Origin: Desulfarculales bacterium UBA702 | GTDB lineage: Bacteria; Desulfobacterota; Syntrophobacteria; Syntrophobacterales; Syntrophobacteraceae | NCBI GenBank assembly: GCA_002298165.1 | Contig: DBMI01000036.1 | Coordinates: forward strand, 1-19,622 | Direction of reading: 5' to 3' | Length of the DNA stretch: 19,622 nt | Shown: piece after piece, positions 1 to 7,864 of the stretch | How positions within the stretch are numbered: position 1 is the first letter of the stretch | Layout of the letters: each line of letters opens with the position of its first letter | Position numbers and translations under genes: made by a program | The notes under the pieces: generated by a model | The model's input: the letters and a program-made list of their open reading frames with translations, nothing else | Database searches by the model: none | Told to the model about the DNA's origin: nothing

Positions 1-1524
1 AAAGTCGCTGCGGTTTTCGAGGACAAGCAGGTAACCTACGACCAACTCAACAGGAGGGCCAATCAACTCTCCCACGCGGTGTTGGGAAGAGGATTCAAGC
101 GGCAGGATAAGATCTCGATAATAATGTACAACAACATTGAGTTCCTGGAGATATATCACGGCCTGGCGCGGGCTGCCCTTATTTCGGTTCCGGTAAATTT
201 TCGCCTGGTACCCTCCGAACTCGAATATGTCATCAATAACTCCGACTCCGCTGGCCTCTTCGTGGGAGTCGAGCTGTTCCATCAGCTTAATCTCGAAAAA
301 ATTCCCCGGGTAAACCGCGAGAATATCATCATTATCGGACCCAAAGACAAGACGCCGGAAGGGTTCATGAATTATGAGGATTTTCTTGCCGGTCAGCCCG
401 AAACTGAGCCAACCAGCGTGGATCAGTGCGAAGAAGACATATTTTACTTTGGCTACACTTCCGGAACGACTGGCTTCCCCAAGGGGGCCATGAACACGGC
501 GCGCGGGACCTTGGACATCATCAAGAACGTTTTCGTGCGCACGACCGGCAAAGAATATATCAGACTCGATGACCGGGTATTCCTGGCAATAATCCCGATA
601 TGCCATTCCAACAGCGTCTGGGCAACCCTCATCACATTATGGGTGGGGGGAACCAACGTGATCCTGCCATCCGGAAAGTTCGATCCGGAAAATGTTCTGC
701 AATTGATAGATAAATGGAAAGTTACGACCAGTTCTATGGTCCCGACAATGATCACTCGCATACTGGAGCTTCCCGAAGAGGTCAAAAGCAAATACTGCCT
801 GGATTCGCTGACCTCGCTGGGATCTTCGTCGGCGCCCCTGCTTACCACAACCAAAAACGAAGCCCTCAAGTTTTTCAAAAACGTGCGCTTCAGCGAAGGG
901 TACGGGTCCACTGAAACCGGCGCGCTTACTACCCTGCGCCACAGGGACATGGAGCGCAAAATCCGAAGCATCGGCAAACCCAATCCGGGCATCGAAATCA
1001 AGCTGGTGGACGAGGAAGGCCGGATAATCACCGAGCCGCATAAGCAGGGCACGCTTTGGGCCAAGGCGCGAAGCGCATTTATCGGATACTACAAAGACCC
1101 CGAAAAAACCAGGCAGTCAATTGATGGTGAATGGGCAACCGCGGGTGACGTGGCCTACTTCGACGACGAAGGCTACTACTTCCTGAGCGATCGCAAGCAC
1201 GACATGATCATCAGCGGCGGCGAAAATGTCTATCCCGCTGAAATCGAGGAAGTGATCGCCAAGCTGCCCCAAGTCTCCGAGGTTGCGGTTATCGGCATTC
1301 CGCATCCATCCTGGGGAGAAGAGGTAAAGGCCATCATAAAGCCCAAAGACGGCGCAGTACTCACTGAACAGGACATCCTCGATTACTGCAAGGTAAATCT
1401 CGCGGGCTACAAACGTCCGCGCTCGGTCGATTTTGTCGAGGAATTCCCGCGCACCGCCACGGGCAAGATTTTGAAGCGGATTTTGAAAAAACCCTATTGG
1501 GAAGGCCAGGAAAGAAGCATCTAG
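1..1524 (+). CDS. AMP-forming acyl/aryl-CoA ligase (5' end outside window)
   Basis: Class I adenylate-forming enzyme. It activates a carboxylic acid with ATP to an acyl-AMP and transfers it to CoA in the cytoplasm. The frame is open from base 1, so the start lies upstream and about 507 residues are visible. Counting from base 1: the AMP-binding P-loop YTSGTTGFPKG lies near residues 152-162, GYGSTET near 299-305, GDVAYFDDEG near 382, SDRKHDMIISGGENVYPAEIEE follows that, and TGKILKR near 487-493 carries the catalytic Lys (about 489). Nearly the whole family length is present, so few N-terminal residues are missing. The stop overlaps the convergent hydrolase stop in a shared CTAG. Its position beside the thiolase/reductase operon suggests that it supplies the CoA thioester for that pathway (inference). 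The sequence does not reveal whether the substrate is a fatty, alicyclic or aromatic acid. Confidence 0.93.
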   Translation, partial: KVAAVFEDKQVTYDQLNRRANQLSHAVLGRGFKRQDKISIIMYNNIEFLEIYHGLARAALISVPVNFRLVPSELEYVINNSDSAGLFVGVELFHQLNLEKIPRVNRENIIIIGPKDKTPEGFMNYEDFLAGQPETEPTSVDQCEEDIFYFGYTSGTTGFPKGAMNTARGTLDIIKNVFVRTTGKEYIRLDDRVFLAIIPICHSNSVWATLITLWVGGTNVILPSGKFDPENVLQLIDKWKVTTSSMVPTMITRILELPEEVKSKYCLDSLTSLGSSSAPLLTTTKNEALKFFKNVRFSEGYGSTETGALTTLRHRDMERKIRSIGKPNPGIEIKLVDEEGRIITEPHKQGTLWAKARSAFIGYYKDPEKTRQSIDGEWATAGDVAYFDDEGYYFLSDRKHDMIISGGENVYPAEIEEVIAKLPQVSEVAVIGIPHPSWGEEVKAIIKPKDGAVLTEQDILDYCKVNLAGYKRPRSVDFVEEFPRTATGKILKRILKKPYWEGQERSI

Positions 1525-2432
1525 ACCATTCCCAGGGCGCTTCGAACCATGCGGTGCATGGTGGCCCGCATGACGTCCGAGGAAACCATGCTGTAGAGTT
1601 CAAGGGACTGATACTTTCCGGCAAGTTCATCCACCAGCCGGTCGAGATCTTTCAGCTCGTCGTATCGGTCCCTGATTCGCCGGCGCTGTTGCAGGGTGGC
1701 TGCAAGGCTCTTTGGAATCATCATTGCCGCATCTTCGCCGGTGATCATGCCGCCGTGTTCGTATCCGATCAATTCGATCGGAAGCAGCAGGAGTTTTTCA
1801 AGGCTGCGGACGTAATCGTCGTAGTCATGGCTGGCGGTGACGGTGAGTTTATCGCTTCCGGGTTCTGGAAACGGCAGTGCATCGGCGGGAAAAAGCGCCC
1901 GTAGTTCCGGTATGTAGGTAGACAACGAACAGCGGGAGTGACCGGGAGTCGAATAGAACCGCAGGGTAATGCCGCCACCGAGATCGAGAGAATCGCCATC
2001 ACCTGCTCGAAGAGATACCGGTATGGGTTCAAAATCAAGCGACATTCCCTTGTATTCGCCAGGCAGGTTCATGGCTTCCAGTGTTTTTCGGTTGAGGGAC
2101 CCGATTAGCTCGACCGGACCGCTTTTGCTCAGAAGATGGGCACCGTAATCCGAGGCGATGACTTCAAGATGCGGGTAGCGCCTCAACAGATAGGGGACGG
2201 CGCCGCAATGATCGTGATGAACGTGGGATATGACGAGGCAGCGGATCCGGCTGCGGTCGATGCCATGTTCATCGAGCTGGGTTTCCAGCCGCTGTACCAT
2301 CCAGGGAACGCCCCCGCCCAGCAGGGCGAATGATTCGCCCCGGACCAGGTACATGCGGATGTTGCGCGAACCCAGAGGCAAAATATGGTCGCTGATACAA
2401 TCCAGATCTTGAGTGATAAACGCCAAGCACAT
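1521..2432 (-). CDS. Metallo-beta-lactamase-fold hydrolase
   Basis: A 303-residue MBL-fold protein, probably a cytoplasmic metal-dependent hydrolase. The metal-binding signature HVHHDH is at residues 70-75, inside ISHVHHDHCG. Further ligands fit H165 (TPGHS), the bridging D184 (FPADAL) and H226 (GYEHGG), so the full binuclear set is present. ATG at 2432 is the first in-frame Met. An AGGAG directly abuts it, which is an unusually short spacing, but I found no better upstream start. The gene is convergent with the CoA ligase (4-base overlap of stops) and divergent from the thiolase operon. The substrate is not readable. Given the neighbours, thioesterase or ring-opening hydrolase activity is possible, but glyoxalase-II-like or lactonase activity cannot be excluded. 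Confidence 0.88.
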   Translation of the reverse strand: MCLAFITQDLDCISDHILPLGSRNIRMYLVRGESFALLGGGVPWMVQRLETQLDEHGIDRSRIRCLVISHVHHDHCGAVPYLLRRYPHLEVIASDYGAHLLSKSGPVELIGSLNRKTLEAMNLPGEYKGMSLDFEPIPVSLRAGDGDSLDLGGGITLRFYSTPGHSRCSLSTYIPELRALFPADALPFPEPGSDKLTVTASHDYDDYVRSLEKLLLLPIELIGYEHGGMITGEDAAMMIPKSLAATLQQRRRIRDRYDELKDLDRLVDELAGKYQSLELYSMVSSDVMRATMHRMVRSALGMV

Positions 2433-2478
2433 CTCCTGTTCGTGGGTCTTCAGGACAAGGTTATCGCTGGTACTGCCA

Positions 2479-2487
2479 AGTATAGCA
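2479..2487 (-). promoter_or_regulatory. Extended -10 promoter for the MBL hydrolase gene
   Basis: On the minus strand the bases read TGCTATACT, which is a TGn extended -10 followed by a near-consensus -10 hexamer. It lies about 47 bases upstream of the hydrolase ATG. No good -35 is seen, which is tolerated for extended -10 promoters. This is a prediction from sequence only. Confidence 0.4.
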
Positions 2488-2510
2488 TAAGGATGTTTTA
2501 AAAACCTGGG

Positions 2511-2548
2511 GGGCGCGGGGGAATTGTTCCCCCGCTCTTTTGACTTAC
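2511..2548 (+). repeat. GC-rich palindromic repeat in the operon leader (copy 1)
   Basis: A perfect 9-bp hairpin (GCGGGGGAA / TTCCCCCGC, loop TTG, 2515-2535) is followed by CTCTTTTGACTTAC. Nearly the same 38 bases recur at 7805-7842 with one substitution and two single-base indels. The repeat ends just before the thiolase ribosome-binding site (AAGGAG, 2551-2555 region), so it lies in the presumed leader of the operon. The hairpin followed by a short T run could also work as an attenuator. Confidence 0.75.
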
Positions 2549-2564
2549 CAAAGGAGATCCAACC

Positions 2565-3830
2565 ATGAAAAACAGGAGAAAACTTGGAAGGGGCGTTGCC
2601 GTGGTCGGGGCCGGCATGTCGAAGTTCGGCATGTACAAAGACAAGGATTCAAAGGATCTGTTTTTCGAAGCCTTTCAGGAGCTGGTTGCCTCGGTTGACA
2701 AGGGGCTGGACCCAAATGACATCGACGCCCTTTACGTGGGGAATTTTTCCAATGACTTCTTCATGCATCAATCCCATTGGGGTCCTATACTATCCGATCT
2801 GATTGGCGTGACTCCCATACCGGCAACCCGGACCGAAGGCGCTTGCGCTTCGAGCGCCCTGGCTTTCCGCGAGGGTGTATTCGCAATCGCTTCGGGTTTC
2901 TACGATATGGTGCTTGTGGGGGGCGTGGAGGAAATGTCCAAGTGCAGCACCGAACAGGTCGCCGAAGGGCTCGCACTTGCTGCTGTTCCTTATGAAAACC
3001 AGGTTGGGTTTACCTTCCCGGGGGTGTTTGGCACAATTGCCACGGCTTACTTCGCCAAGTACGGCGCCAGCCATGAAAACCTCATGGATATAACCATAAA
3101 GAGTCACAACAACGCACCCCTGAATCCAAAAGCCCAGTTCCCCTACACTATCCGGGACATGATGAACGCCAAGATCGAAAAAGCAAAGGCGAAAGGGGAA
3201 CCCATACCTCAGTGGCAAACAGAGAAAGACTTCCTGCGTGACCCGCGGGCAAATCCGCCCGTAGCATGGCCGATGCATCTCTATGACTGCTGCCCGATCA
3301 GCGACGGGGCAAGCTGCATGCTGCTGGTTGCCGAAGAAATAGCGAAAAACTTTACCGACGATCCACTTTATGTCGCGGGTATCGGTCAGGGAAGCGGCAG
3401 AGGATTGCACTCCGCTCCAACCCTGACCTCATTCGAGGCCACCAAAAGGGCTGCGGAAGAAGCCTACGGCATGTCGGGGCTGACCCCAAAGGACATCCAG
3501 TTTGCCGAGGTCCACGATTGTTTTTCAATGGCTGAACTCCTTCACATCGAAGACCTTGGATTTTTCAAAGCGGGTGAGGGCTACAAAGCTGTTTCCGAAG
3601 GACTGACCCGGCTCGACGGTCCCAAACCGATCAACACCTCGGGAGGGCTCAAGTGCAAGGGGCACCCGGTGGGCGCAACGGGCGTATCGCAGTTGATAGA
3701 AGTCTGGAACCAGTTGAGAAACAAAGCCGGAAAAAGGCAGGTCCCGATCAAAAATTTACGCATTGGGGCCGCGCATAATCTTGGCGGCACGGGTGGAACC
3801 AGCACCTTCACCATTCTCGAAAGGAGATAG
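2565..3830 (+). CDS. Thiolase-family protein (SCP-x / BbsB-like)
   Basis: A 421-residue thiolase-fold enzyme, expected to cleave a 3-oxoacyl-CoA with CoA as the last step of a beta-oxidation-like spiral. The nucleophile is C94 in EGACASSA. EVHDCF carries H317/C319, and GGLKCKGHPVGATG carries the C-terminal His near residue 367. GAAHNLGGTGG closes the fold. ATG follows AAAGGAGATCCAACC, a strong ribosome-binding site. The next gene starts 3 bases after its stop and encodes the Zn-ribbon/OB partner, an arrangement known from BbsA/BbsB and from SCP-x or Ltp2-type enzymes. Those are aldolases or thiolases that need the DUF35 partner. The conserved Cys/His pair favours thiolase over retro-aldolase. 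The acyl substrate is unknown. Confidence 0.92.
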   Translation: MKNRRKLGRGVAVVGAGMSKFGMYKDKDSKDLFFEAFQELVASVDKGLDPNDIDALYVGNFSNDFFMHQSHWGPILSDLIGVTPIPATRTEGACASSALAFREGVFAIASGFYDMVLVGGVEEMSKCSTEQVAEGLALAAVPYENQVGFTFPGVFGTIATAYFAKYGASHENLMDITIKSHNNAPLNPKAQFPYTIRDMMNAKIEKAKAKGEPIPQWQTEKDFLRDPRANPPVAWPMHLYDCCPISDGASCMLLVAEEIAKNFTDDPLYVAGIGQGSGRGLHSAPTLTSFEATKRAAEEAYGMSGLTPKDIQFAEVHDCFSMAELLHIEDLGFFKAGEGYKAVSEGLTRLDGPKPINTSGGLKCKGHPVGATGVSQLIEVWNQLRNKAGKRQVPIKNLRIGAAHNLGGTGGTSTFTILERR

Positions 3831-3833
3831 GCC

Positions 3834-4271
3834 ATGGGAAACAGGGCCTTTAGCGATATTTCATACCAGCAGTTCCTCGCGGAGGAAAAACTGATGGGAT
3901 CGAAGTGCAATAAGTGCGGTGCCGTGTACGTGCCTCCCCGGCCGATATGCACGGAGTGCCGCAAATCCGACCTGCAGTGGGCCGAGGTGAGCGGGAAAGG
4001 CAAACTGGCTGCGTTTACATGCATCTCGATTGGTCCCTCTTTCATGATTGCAGAAGGATATGACCGCAAAAATCCCTACTACGTCGGGGTGGTTGAACTC
4101 GATGAAGGACCCCGAGTCGATGTGCGCCTCGAAGGCCTGCAATCGAAGCCCGAGAGCATCAAAGTAGGTACGCCAATGACGGTAAAGTTTCTTCATCGCG
4201 GGGAAGGAGATTCCAGGAAGACCTACCTGGCTTTTGAACCGGTCCAGACTCAGCCGAGCGTGGCCCGTTAG
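3834..4271 (+). CDS. DUF35 Zn-ribbon/OB-fold acyl-CoA-associated protein
   Basis: A 145-residue small partner of the thiolase. The N-terminal helix region is followed by a rubredoxin-like Zn ribbon with C25/C28 and C39/C42 (CNKCG ... CTECR). An OB-fold that usually contacts the CoA substrate spans roughly residues 50-140. The start ATG is fixed by AAGGAG, which lies inside the last codons of the thiolase, indicating translational coupling. Proteins of this family form stoichiometric complexes with SCP2-type thiolases or aldolases (BbsA with BbsB, ChsH2 with Ltp2) and have no catalytic residues of their own. I infer the same role here. Confidence 0.92.
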   Translation: MGNRAFSDISYQQFLAEEKLMGSKCNKCGAVYVPPRPICTECRKSDLQWAEVSGKGKLAAFTCISIGPSFMIAEGYDRKNPYYVGVVELDEGPRVDVRLEGLQSKPESIKVGTPMTVKFLHRGEGDSRKTYLAFEPVQTQPSVAR

Positions 4272-4314
4272 CGAAAAAAATTGATCTGTTTTCAAGAGAA
4301 GATTGAGAGGAAAC

Positions 4315-5082
4315 ATGGAAATCAAAGGCTCAACGGCAGTGGTTACAGGCGGTGCATCGGGTCTGGGTGAGGCCGGTGTTCGGCAATTAGTTCAGGACGG
4401 CGCCAAGGTGGCCATTCTTGATATGGATGAAGAAAAAGGCAGGCGTCTTGCCGCCGAACTTGGAAGCTCGGCCATATTCTGCAAAACGGATGTAACCGAT
4501 GACAAAAGCGTCCAGGCAGCCATAAACAGTGCGGTGGACGCCTTCGGCTCGATCCAGATCGCTCTGAATTGCGCCGGGATTGCGACTCCGGCCAAAATCA
4601 TCTCCAAAAAAGGGCTAATCCCAATCGAGCTGTTCAACAAGGTCCTTCAGGTCAACCTTGTGGGTACGCTTAGCGTAATCAAAAATGCCGCCGAAAAGAT
4701 GCTCGGCAACACTCCCAATGCTGACGGGGAAAAGGGCGTAGTAATAAACACGGCATCGGTTGCCGCTTTTGAGGGTCAGATCGGCCAGGCCGCCTACAGT
4801 GCCTCCAAGGGCGGTATAGTCGGGATGACTCTGCCCATAGCCAGGGAGTTTGCCGATTACGGTATCCGGGTCGTCAGCATCGCTCCCGGTCTAATGGATA
4901 CGCCTATGATGGCCGGTTTTTCGGAAGAGGCCAAGCAGGCCCTGGCCCAGATGATTCCTTTTCCAAAACGGCTCGGGCGTCCTGCTGAATATGCCGCGGC
5001 GGTCAAACACCTTATCGAAAACCCGCTCTTTAACGGCGCCACCATCCGGCTCGATCAGGCCATCCGAATGGGTGCGAAGTAG
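4315..5082 (+). CDS. HSD10-type short-chain dehydrogenase (3-hydroxyacyl-CoA dehydrogenase)
   Basis: A 255-residue classical SDR. The NAD-binding TGGASGLGEA sits near residues 11-20 and NCAGI near 89. The catalytic Ser is in NTASVAAFEG, followed by YSASK with the catalytic Tyr/Lys, then IAPGLMDTPMM. The C-terminal GATIRLDQAIRM closely resembles the HSD17B10/type II 3-hydroxyacyl-CoA dehydrogenase ending. The predicted reaction is NAD-dependent oxidation of a 3-hydroxyacyl-CoA to the 3-oxo form used by the adjacent thiolase. I chose ATG 4315 because GAGAGG lies 5-6 bases upstream. A TTG at 4303 would lengthen the protein by four residues and consume the ribosome-binding site. Confidence 0.92.
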   Translation: MEIKGSTAVVTGGASGLGEAGVRQLVQDGAKVAILDMDEEKGRRLAAELGSSAIFCKTDVTDDKSVQAAINSAVDAFGSIQIALNCAGIATPAKIISKKGLIPIELFNKVLQVNLVGTLSVIKNAAEKMLGNTPNADGEKGVVINTASVAAFEGQIGQAAYSASKGGIVGMTLPIAREFADYGIRVVSIAPGLMDTPMMAGFSEEAKQALAQMIPFPKRLGRPAEYAAAVKHLIENPLFNGATIRLDQAIRMGAK

Positions 5083-5159
5083 ATAACAGAAAAAGCGGGC
5101 GCAAATGCAACTCAGCGGGATCGAAACGGGTCCTGTTCGACAGGCAATGAGAGGTTTCC

Positions 5160-6521
5160 ATGGAAAAAGATAATTCGGTCAAGACGATGAAATCCGCAAA
5201 AACCCTAAAGACCGCCCGGGAGGCCGGTTATTTCGGTAAGAAGATGCTTACCGATGCCATCAAGGCCCAGGAAGAAGGGCATCCCATAGGGTGGTCAATG
5301 GTGAGCTGGTGGCAGGGCGATTTCATTGCCAAGGCAATGGGGATGCACCTGGTTTACCCTGAGAACTACGGTGCCTTTTGCGCTGCCGTCCGCCAAGCCG
5401 AACCCTACCTCGAAATTGCCGATTCCGAAGGCTTTCCCAATAACCTTTGCGGCTATGCGAGAAACTGCCTGGGTTTTGCCAAATGCCTGCGAGACAACAA
5501 TTATGTAATACCGGAAGGCGCACCCGGAGGAGGCCTGGCAAGACCGGTATTGATGCTCGCTTCGGGCTGCGCCTGCGATGCCCGATACAAATGGTTCCAG
5601 TCCCTTGGGCGCTATCTGAATGATGTCCCGGTATGGAATCTGGAAATGCCGCAAACCGGGGTAAAAGAGTATTACCTGCCCGGAAACAAAGAAAAGAACC
5701 TGCGGTTCATAGTCGCTGAACTCCGTGAATTTGTAAAATTTATGGAAAACCTGCTCAAAAAGAAACTGGACTATGACAAACTGCATGCCATGCTGGACCA
5801 GGCATTGAAGACACTGAACCTGGCCTGGCAGGTCGATCTGCTAAGGCGGGCCGTACCGTCTCCCATGGTTTCCCAGGATTTCTGGTCCGTCATGATCCCG
5901 CATTTCTATCTGCCCGACGATCCCGAGGCATACTCGTTCTATGAAAGAGTGTACGCGGAGGTAAAGGAAAAGGTAGACAACGGGATCGGGGCCATCCCGA
6001 ACGAAAAATACCGGATGATGTTCTCGGAGCTTCCGCCATGGCACTCCATCGGATTCTTCGATGAGCTGGCAAAAAGATACGGTATCGCGATGGTCATGGA
6101 GAGCTGGAACTATCACGCCCCCACACCCATGGCCGAAGAAGAACTCCACGGAATTAACGATCCCTTGGAGATCATTGCGCGCCTCACTTACCACAAGTGG
6201 ATGGAGCACAATACAGTCGCCAGGGAATTCGATACGGCGCCGGGATTTTTCAACGCCGCCTACTTGCGTTGGGCACAGGAATATAAAGCGGATGGCTTTT
6301 TCGCCCACCCGCTGCTCTCATGCCGTCCGGCAACCTACACCCTGATGCATACCCGTAACTCACTCGAAGAGAAACTCAAGGTGCCCGGCGTTGTGGTGCC
6401 CGGAGATATTATAGACCTGCGCGTGTTCAATTCCGACGAAGGCTTTTCAAAAGTCGAGGCCTTTGTCGAAACAATGGATCACTACAGAGAGCTCAGAAAA
6501 GAAGCAGGAATGGCGTGGTAG
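5160..6521 (+). CDS. 2-hydroxyacyl-CoA dehydratase / benzoyl-CoA reductase family, larger subunit (BcrB/BzdO-like)
   Basis: A 453-residue member of the HgdB/BcrB/BadE Fe-S family. These proteins take single electrons from an ATP-driven activase and pass them to a CoA thioester, either for ring reduction or for 2-hydroxyacyl-CoA dehydration. Cysteines that could hold a [4Fe-4S] cluster stand at C97 (NLCGYARNC), C137/C139 (SGCACD) and C388 (LLSCRP), the usual three-region spacing. Length fits BcrB/BzdO. The start has GAGAGG upstream. The next gene, 23 bases on, is the smaller subunit, and two activases follow. The family match is firm. The choice between aromatic-ring reductase and dehydratase is inference from the paired activases. 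Confidence 0.85.
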   Translation: MEKDNSVKTMKSAKTLKTAREAGYFGKKMLTDAIKAQEEGHPIGWSMVSWWQGDFIAKAMGMHLVYPENYGAFCAAVRQAEPYLEIADSEGFPNNLCGYARNCLGFAKCLRDNNYVIPEGAPGGGLARPVLMLASGCACDARYKWFQSLGRYLNDVPVWNLEMPQTGVKEYYLPGNKEKNLRFIVAELREFVKFMENLLKKKLDYDKLHAMLDQALKTLNLAWQVDLLRRAVPSPMVSQDFWSVMIPHFYLPDDPEAYSFYERVYAEVKEKVDNGIGAIPNEKYRMMFSELPPWHSIGFFDELAKRYGIAMVMESWNYHAPTPMAEEELHGINDPLEIIARLTYHKWMEHNTVAREFDTAPGFFNAAYLRWAQEYKADGFFAHPLLSCRPATYTLMHTRNSLEEKLKVPGVVVPGDIIDLRVFNSDEGFSKVEAFVETMDHYRELRKEAGMAW

Positions 6522-6544
6522 ACAGAAAGAGAGGAAATTAGCCC

Positions 6545-7702
6545 ATGAGTGCCGACAATAAAAAGGGGCTGGCAAAAGCCCATGAAATCTATAGCAATCG
6601 CGGCAAATATGCTCGTGAACAAAAAAATCAGGGAAAGAAGATATTTGGCTATTTCTGCTGCTATCCGCCAATAGAGTTGCTTACTGCCCTGGATATTATT
6701 CCTGTCCGAATCCTTGGAGACATGGAACAACCTATTACATTGGCGGATAACTGCCTGCCGCCTGTAATGTGCATCTTCTGCCGAAGTGCTTTCGACATCG
6801 GCATGAAGGGCCAGTATGATTACTTCGACGGATTCGTTGGAGCACATGCCTGCGACGGCGCCGAAAGGACTTCGATTATATGGTCCAACTATATAAAGAC
6901 GCCGTGCAACTTCCATCTCGATATTCCTCACACTACTCACGATGCGGCCGTTGAATTTTTCAAGGAGCAGTTGGAATACTTCCAGAAAGAACTGGAAAAA
7001 TCCATCGGCCGGGAAATCACGCCCGATAAGTTGAGAAGCGCCATTGCCGCCCATAACCACCAAAGGGCGCTGGTACGTCAAATATATGAACTACGCAAAC
7101 TCGATCCCCCCCTGATTACTGGAACCGAGATGCTGACGGTCCTTATAGCCACAATGGGCATGTCGGTCCAGGAAGGCAACCTGCTGATAGAAGAGGTGCT
7201 CCAGGAAATCAAGCAACGCGAAAACGTTCAGGAAAAGAAAAGCCGTCTGTTGATCTGGGGATCGCTCATCGACAACGCCGCATTCACTGAACTGATCGAA
7301 AGTTCCGGGCTTAACATAGTCATAGAAGATACTGCGATAGGCACGAGGCCCTACTGGCACGATATCCGGGATACGAAGGACCCGCTGCTGGGGATTGCCG
7401 AGCATTACCTCAAGGAAGTGCTGTGCCCCCGCACTTTTAGGGACAGCGGTAAAAACTATGAACAAGATTCCGAGCAGAGATTTAGCTACCTGAAGGATTT
7501 TGCGAAGTACTGGAAGGTGGACGGCGTATTCGCCAACATCATCAGGAACTGCGACATCCACGGCTACGAGGTCCCGGTCATCAAGGATTACCTGAACGGG
7601 CTCGGGATTCCCGTGCTGGTGATCGAGCAGGACTATTCGACCGCATCCCTGGAAAGTTTGAGAACCCGTTTCCAGGCCTTTGCCGAGACCATCGCGTCAT
7701 AG
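6545..7702 (+). CDS. 2-hydroxyacyl-CoA dehydratase / benzoyl-CoA reductase family, smaller subunit (BcrC/BzdN-like)
   Basis: A 385-residue second subunit of the same Fe-S family, with the length expected of BcrC/BadD/BzdN. Recognisable family segments are GYFCCYPPIELL (C38/C39), DNCLPPVMCIFCRS (C70, C76, C79), AHACDGAERTS (C103), EITPDKLRSAI, PPLITGTE and IIRNCDIHGYE (C336). C38 or C39, C103 and C336 are the probable cluster ligands. The C70/C76/C79 group gives it more cysteines than the minimum. The start is set by AGAGGAAA. It should form a heterodimer with the preceding product. A 162-base spacer with palindromic repeats separates it from the next gene, which is the only sizeable gap in the operon. 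Confidence 0.87.
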   Translation: MSADNKKGLAKAHEIYSNRGKYAREQKNQGKKIFGYFCCYPPIELLTALDIIPVRILGDMEQPITLADNCLPPVMCIFCRSAFDIGMKGQYDYFDGFVGAHACDGAERTSIIWSNYIKTPCNFHLDIPHTTHDAAVEFFKEQLEYFQKELEKSIGREITPDKLRSAIAAHNHQRALVRQIYELRKLDPPLITGTEMLTVLIATMGMSVQEGNLLIEEVLQEIKQRENVQEKKSRLLIWGSLIDNAAFTELIESSGLNIVIEDTAIGTRPYWHDIRDTKDPLLGIAEHYLKEVLCPRTFRDSGKNYEQDSEQRFSYLKDFAKYWKVDGVFANIIRNCDIHGYEVPVIKDYLNGLGIPVLVIEQDYSTASLESLRTRFQAFAETIAS

Positions 7703-7728
7703 TCTGAATGCGCGTTGGTTAAAACACC

Positions 7729-7842
7729 GTGGGGAATCAGTTCCCCACCCCCGCCGCAGGCGCGAGTCCTCGACCTCTCGCGCTTGCGCGTGTGGCGAAG
7801 ATCCGGGCGCGGGGGAAATTGTTCCCCGCTCTTTTGCCTTAC
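7729..7842 (+). repeat. Composite two-hairpin palindromic repeat inside the operon (copy 2)
   Basis: The left hairpin GTGGGGAA-TCAG-TTCCCCAC (7729-7748) is followed by CCCCGCCGC, a GC-rich middle, and a right hairpin (7809-7829) plus CTCTTTTGCCTTAC. The right end matches the repeat at 2511-2548. The left end matches the palindrome at 16059-16078 and its CCCCTCGCCGC tail. The element therefore resembles a bipartite intergenic mosaic element, and the copy at 2511 looks like a version with the left hairpin deleted. It sits between the dehydratase and the C_GCAxxG_C_C gene, so it is probably transcribed and could affect mRNA stability or stoichiometry. Confidence 0.75.
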
Positions 7843-7864
7843 TCTCACACCGGAGGTTACAGCG

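Noticed and set aside
453..1064. 203-codon minus-strand frame inside the CoA ligase.
   Set aside because: It is antisense to conserved ligase motifs and has no recognisable protein features.
2790..3410. 206-codon minus-strand frame inside the thiolase.
   Set aside because: Shadow of a strongly conserved thiolase coding region; no ribosome-binding site or domain.
4303..4314. TTG start four codons upstream of the SDR gene.
   Set aside because: It would lie inside the GAGAGG ribosome-binding site of the better ATG at 4315.
7715..7864. TTG-initiated N-terminal extension of the C_GCAxxG_C_C protein.
   Set aside because: It runs through the palindromic repeat, has no ribosome-binding site, and the family begins near ATG 7865, which has CGGAGG upstream.
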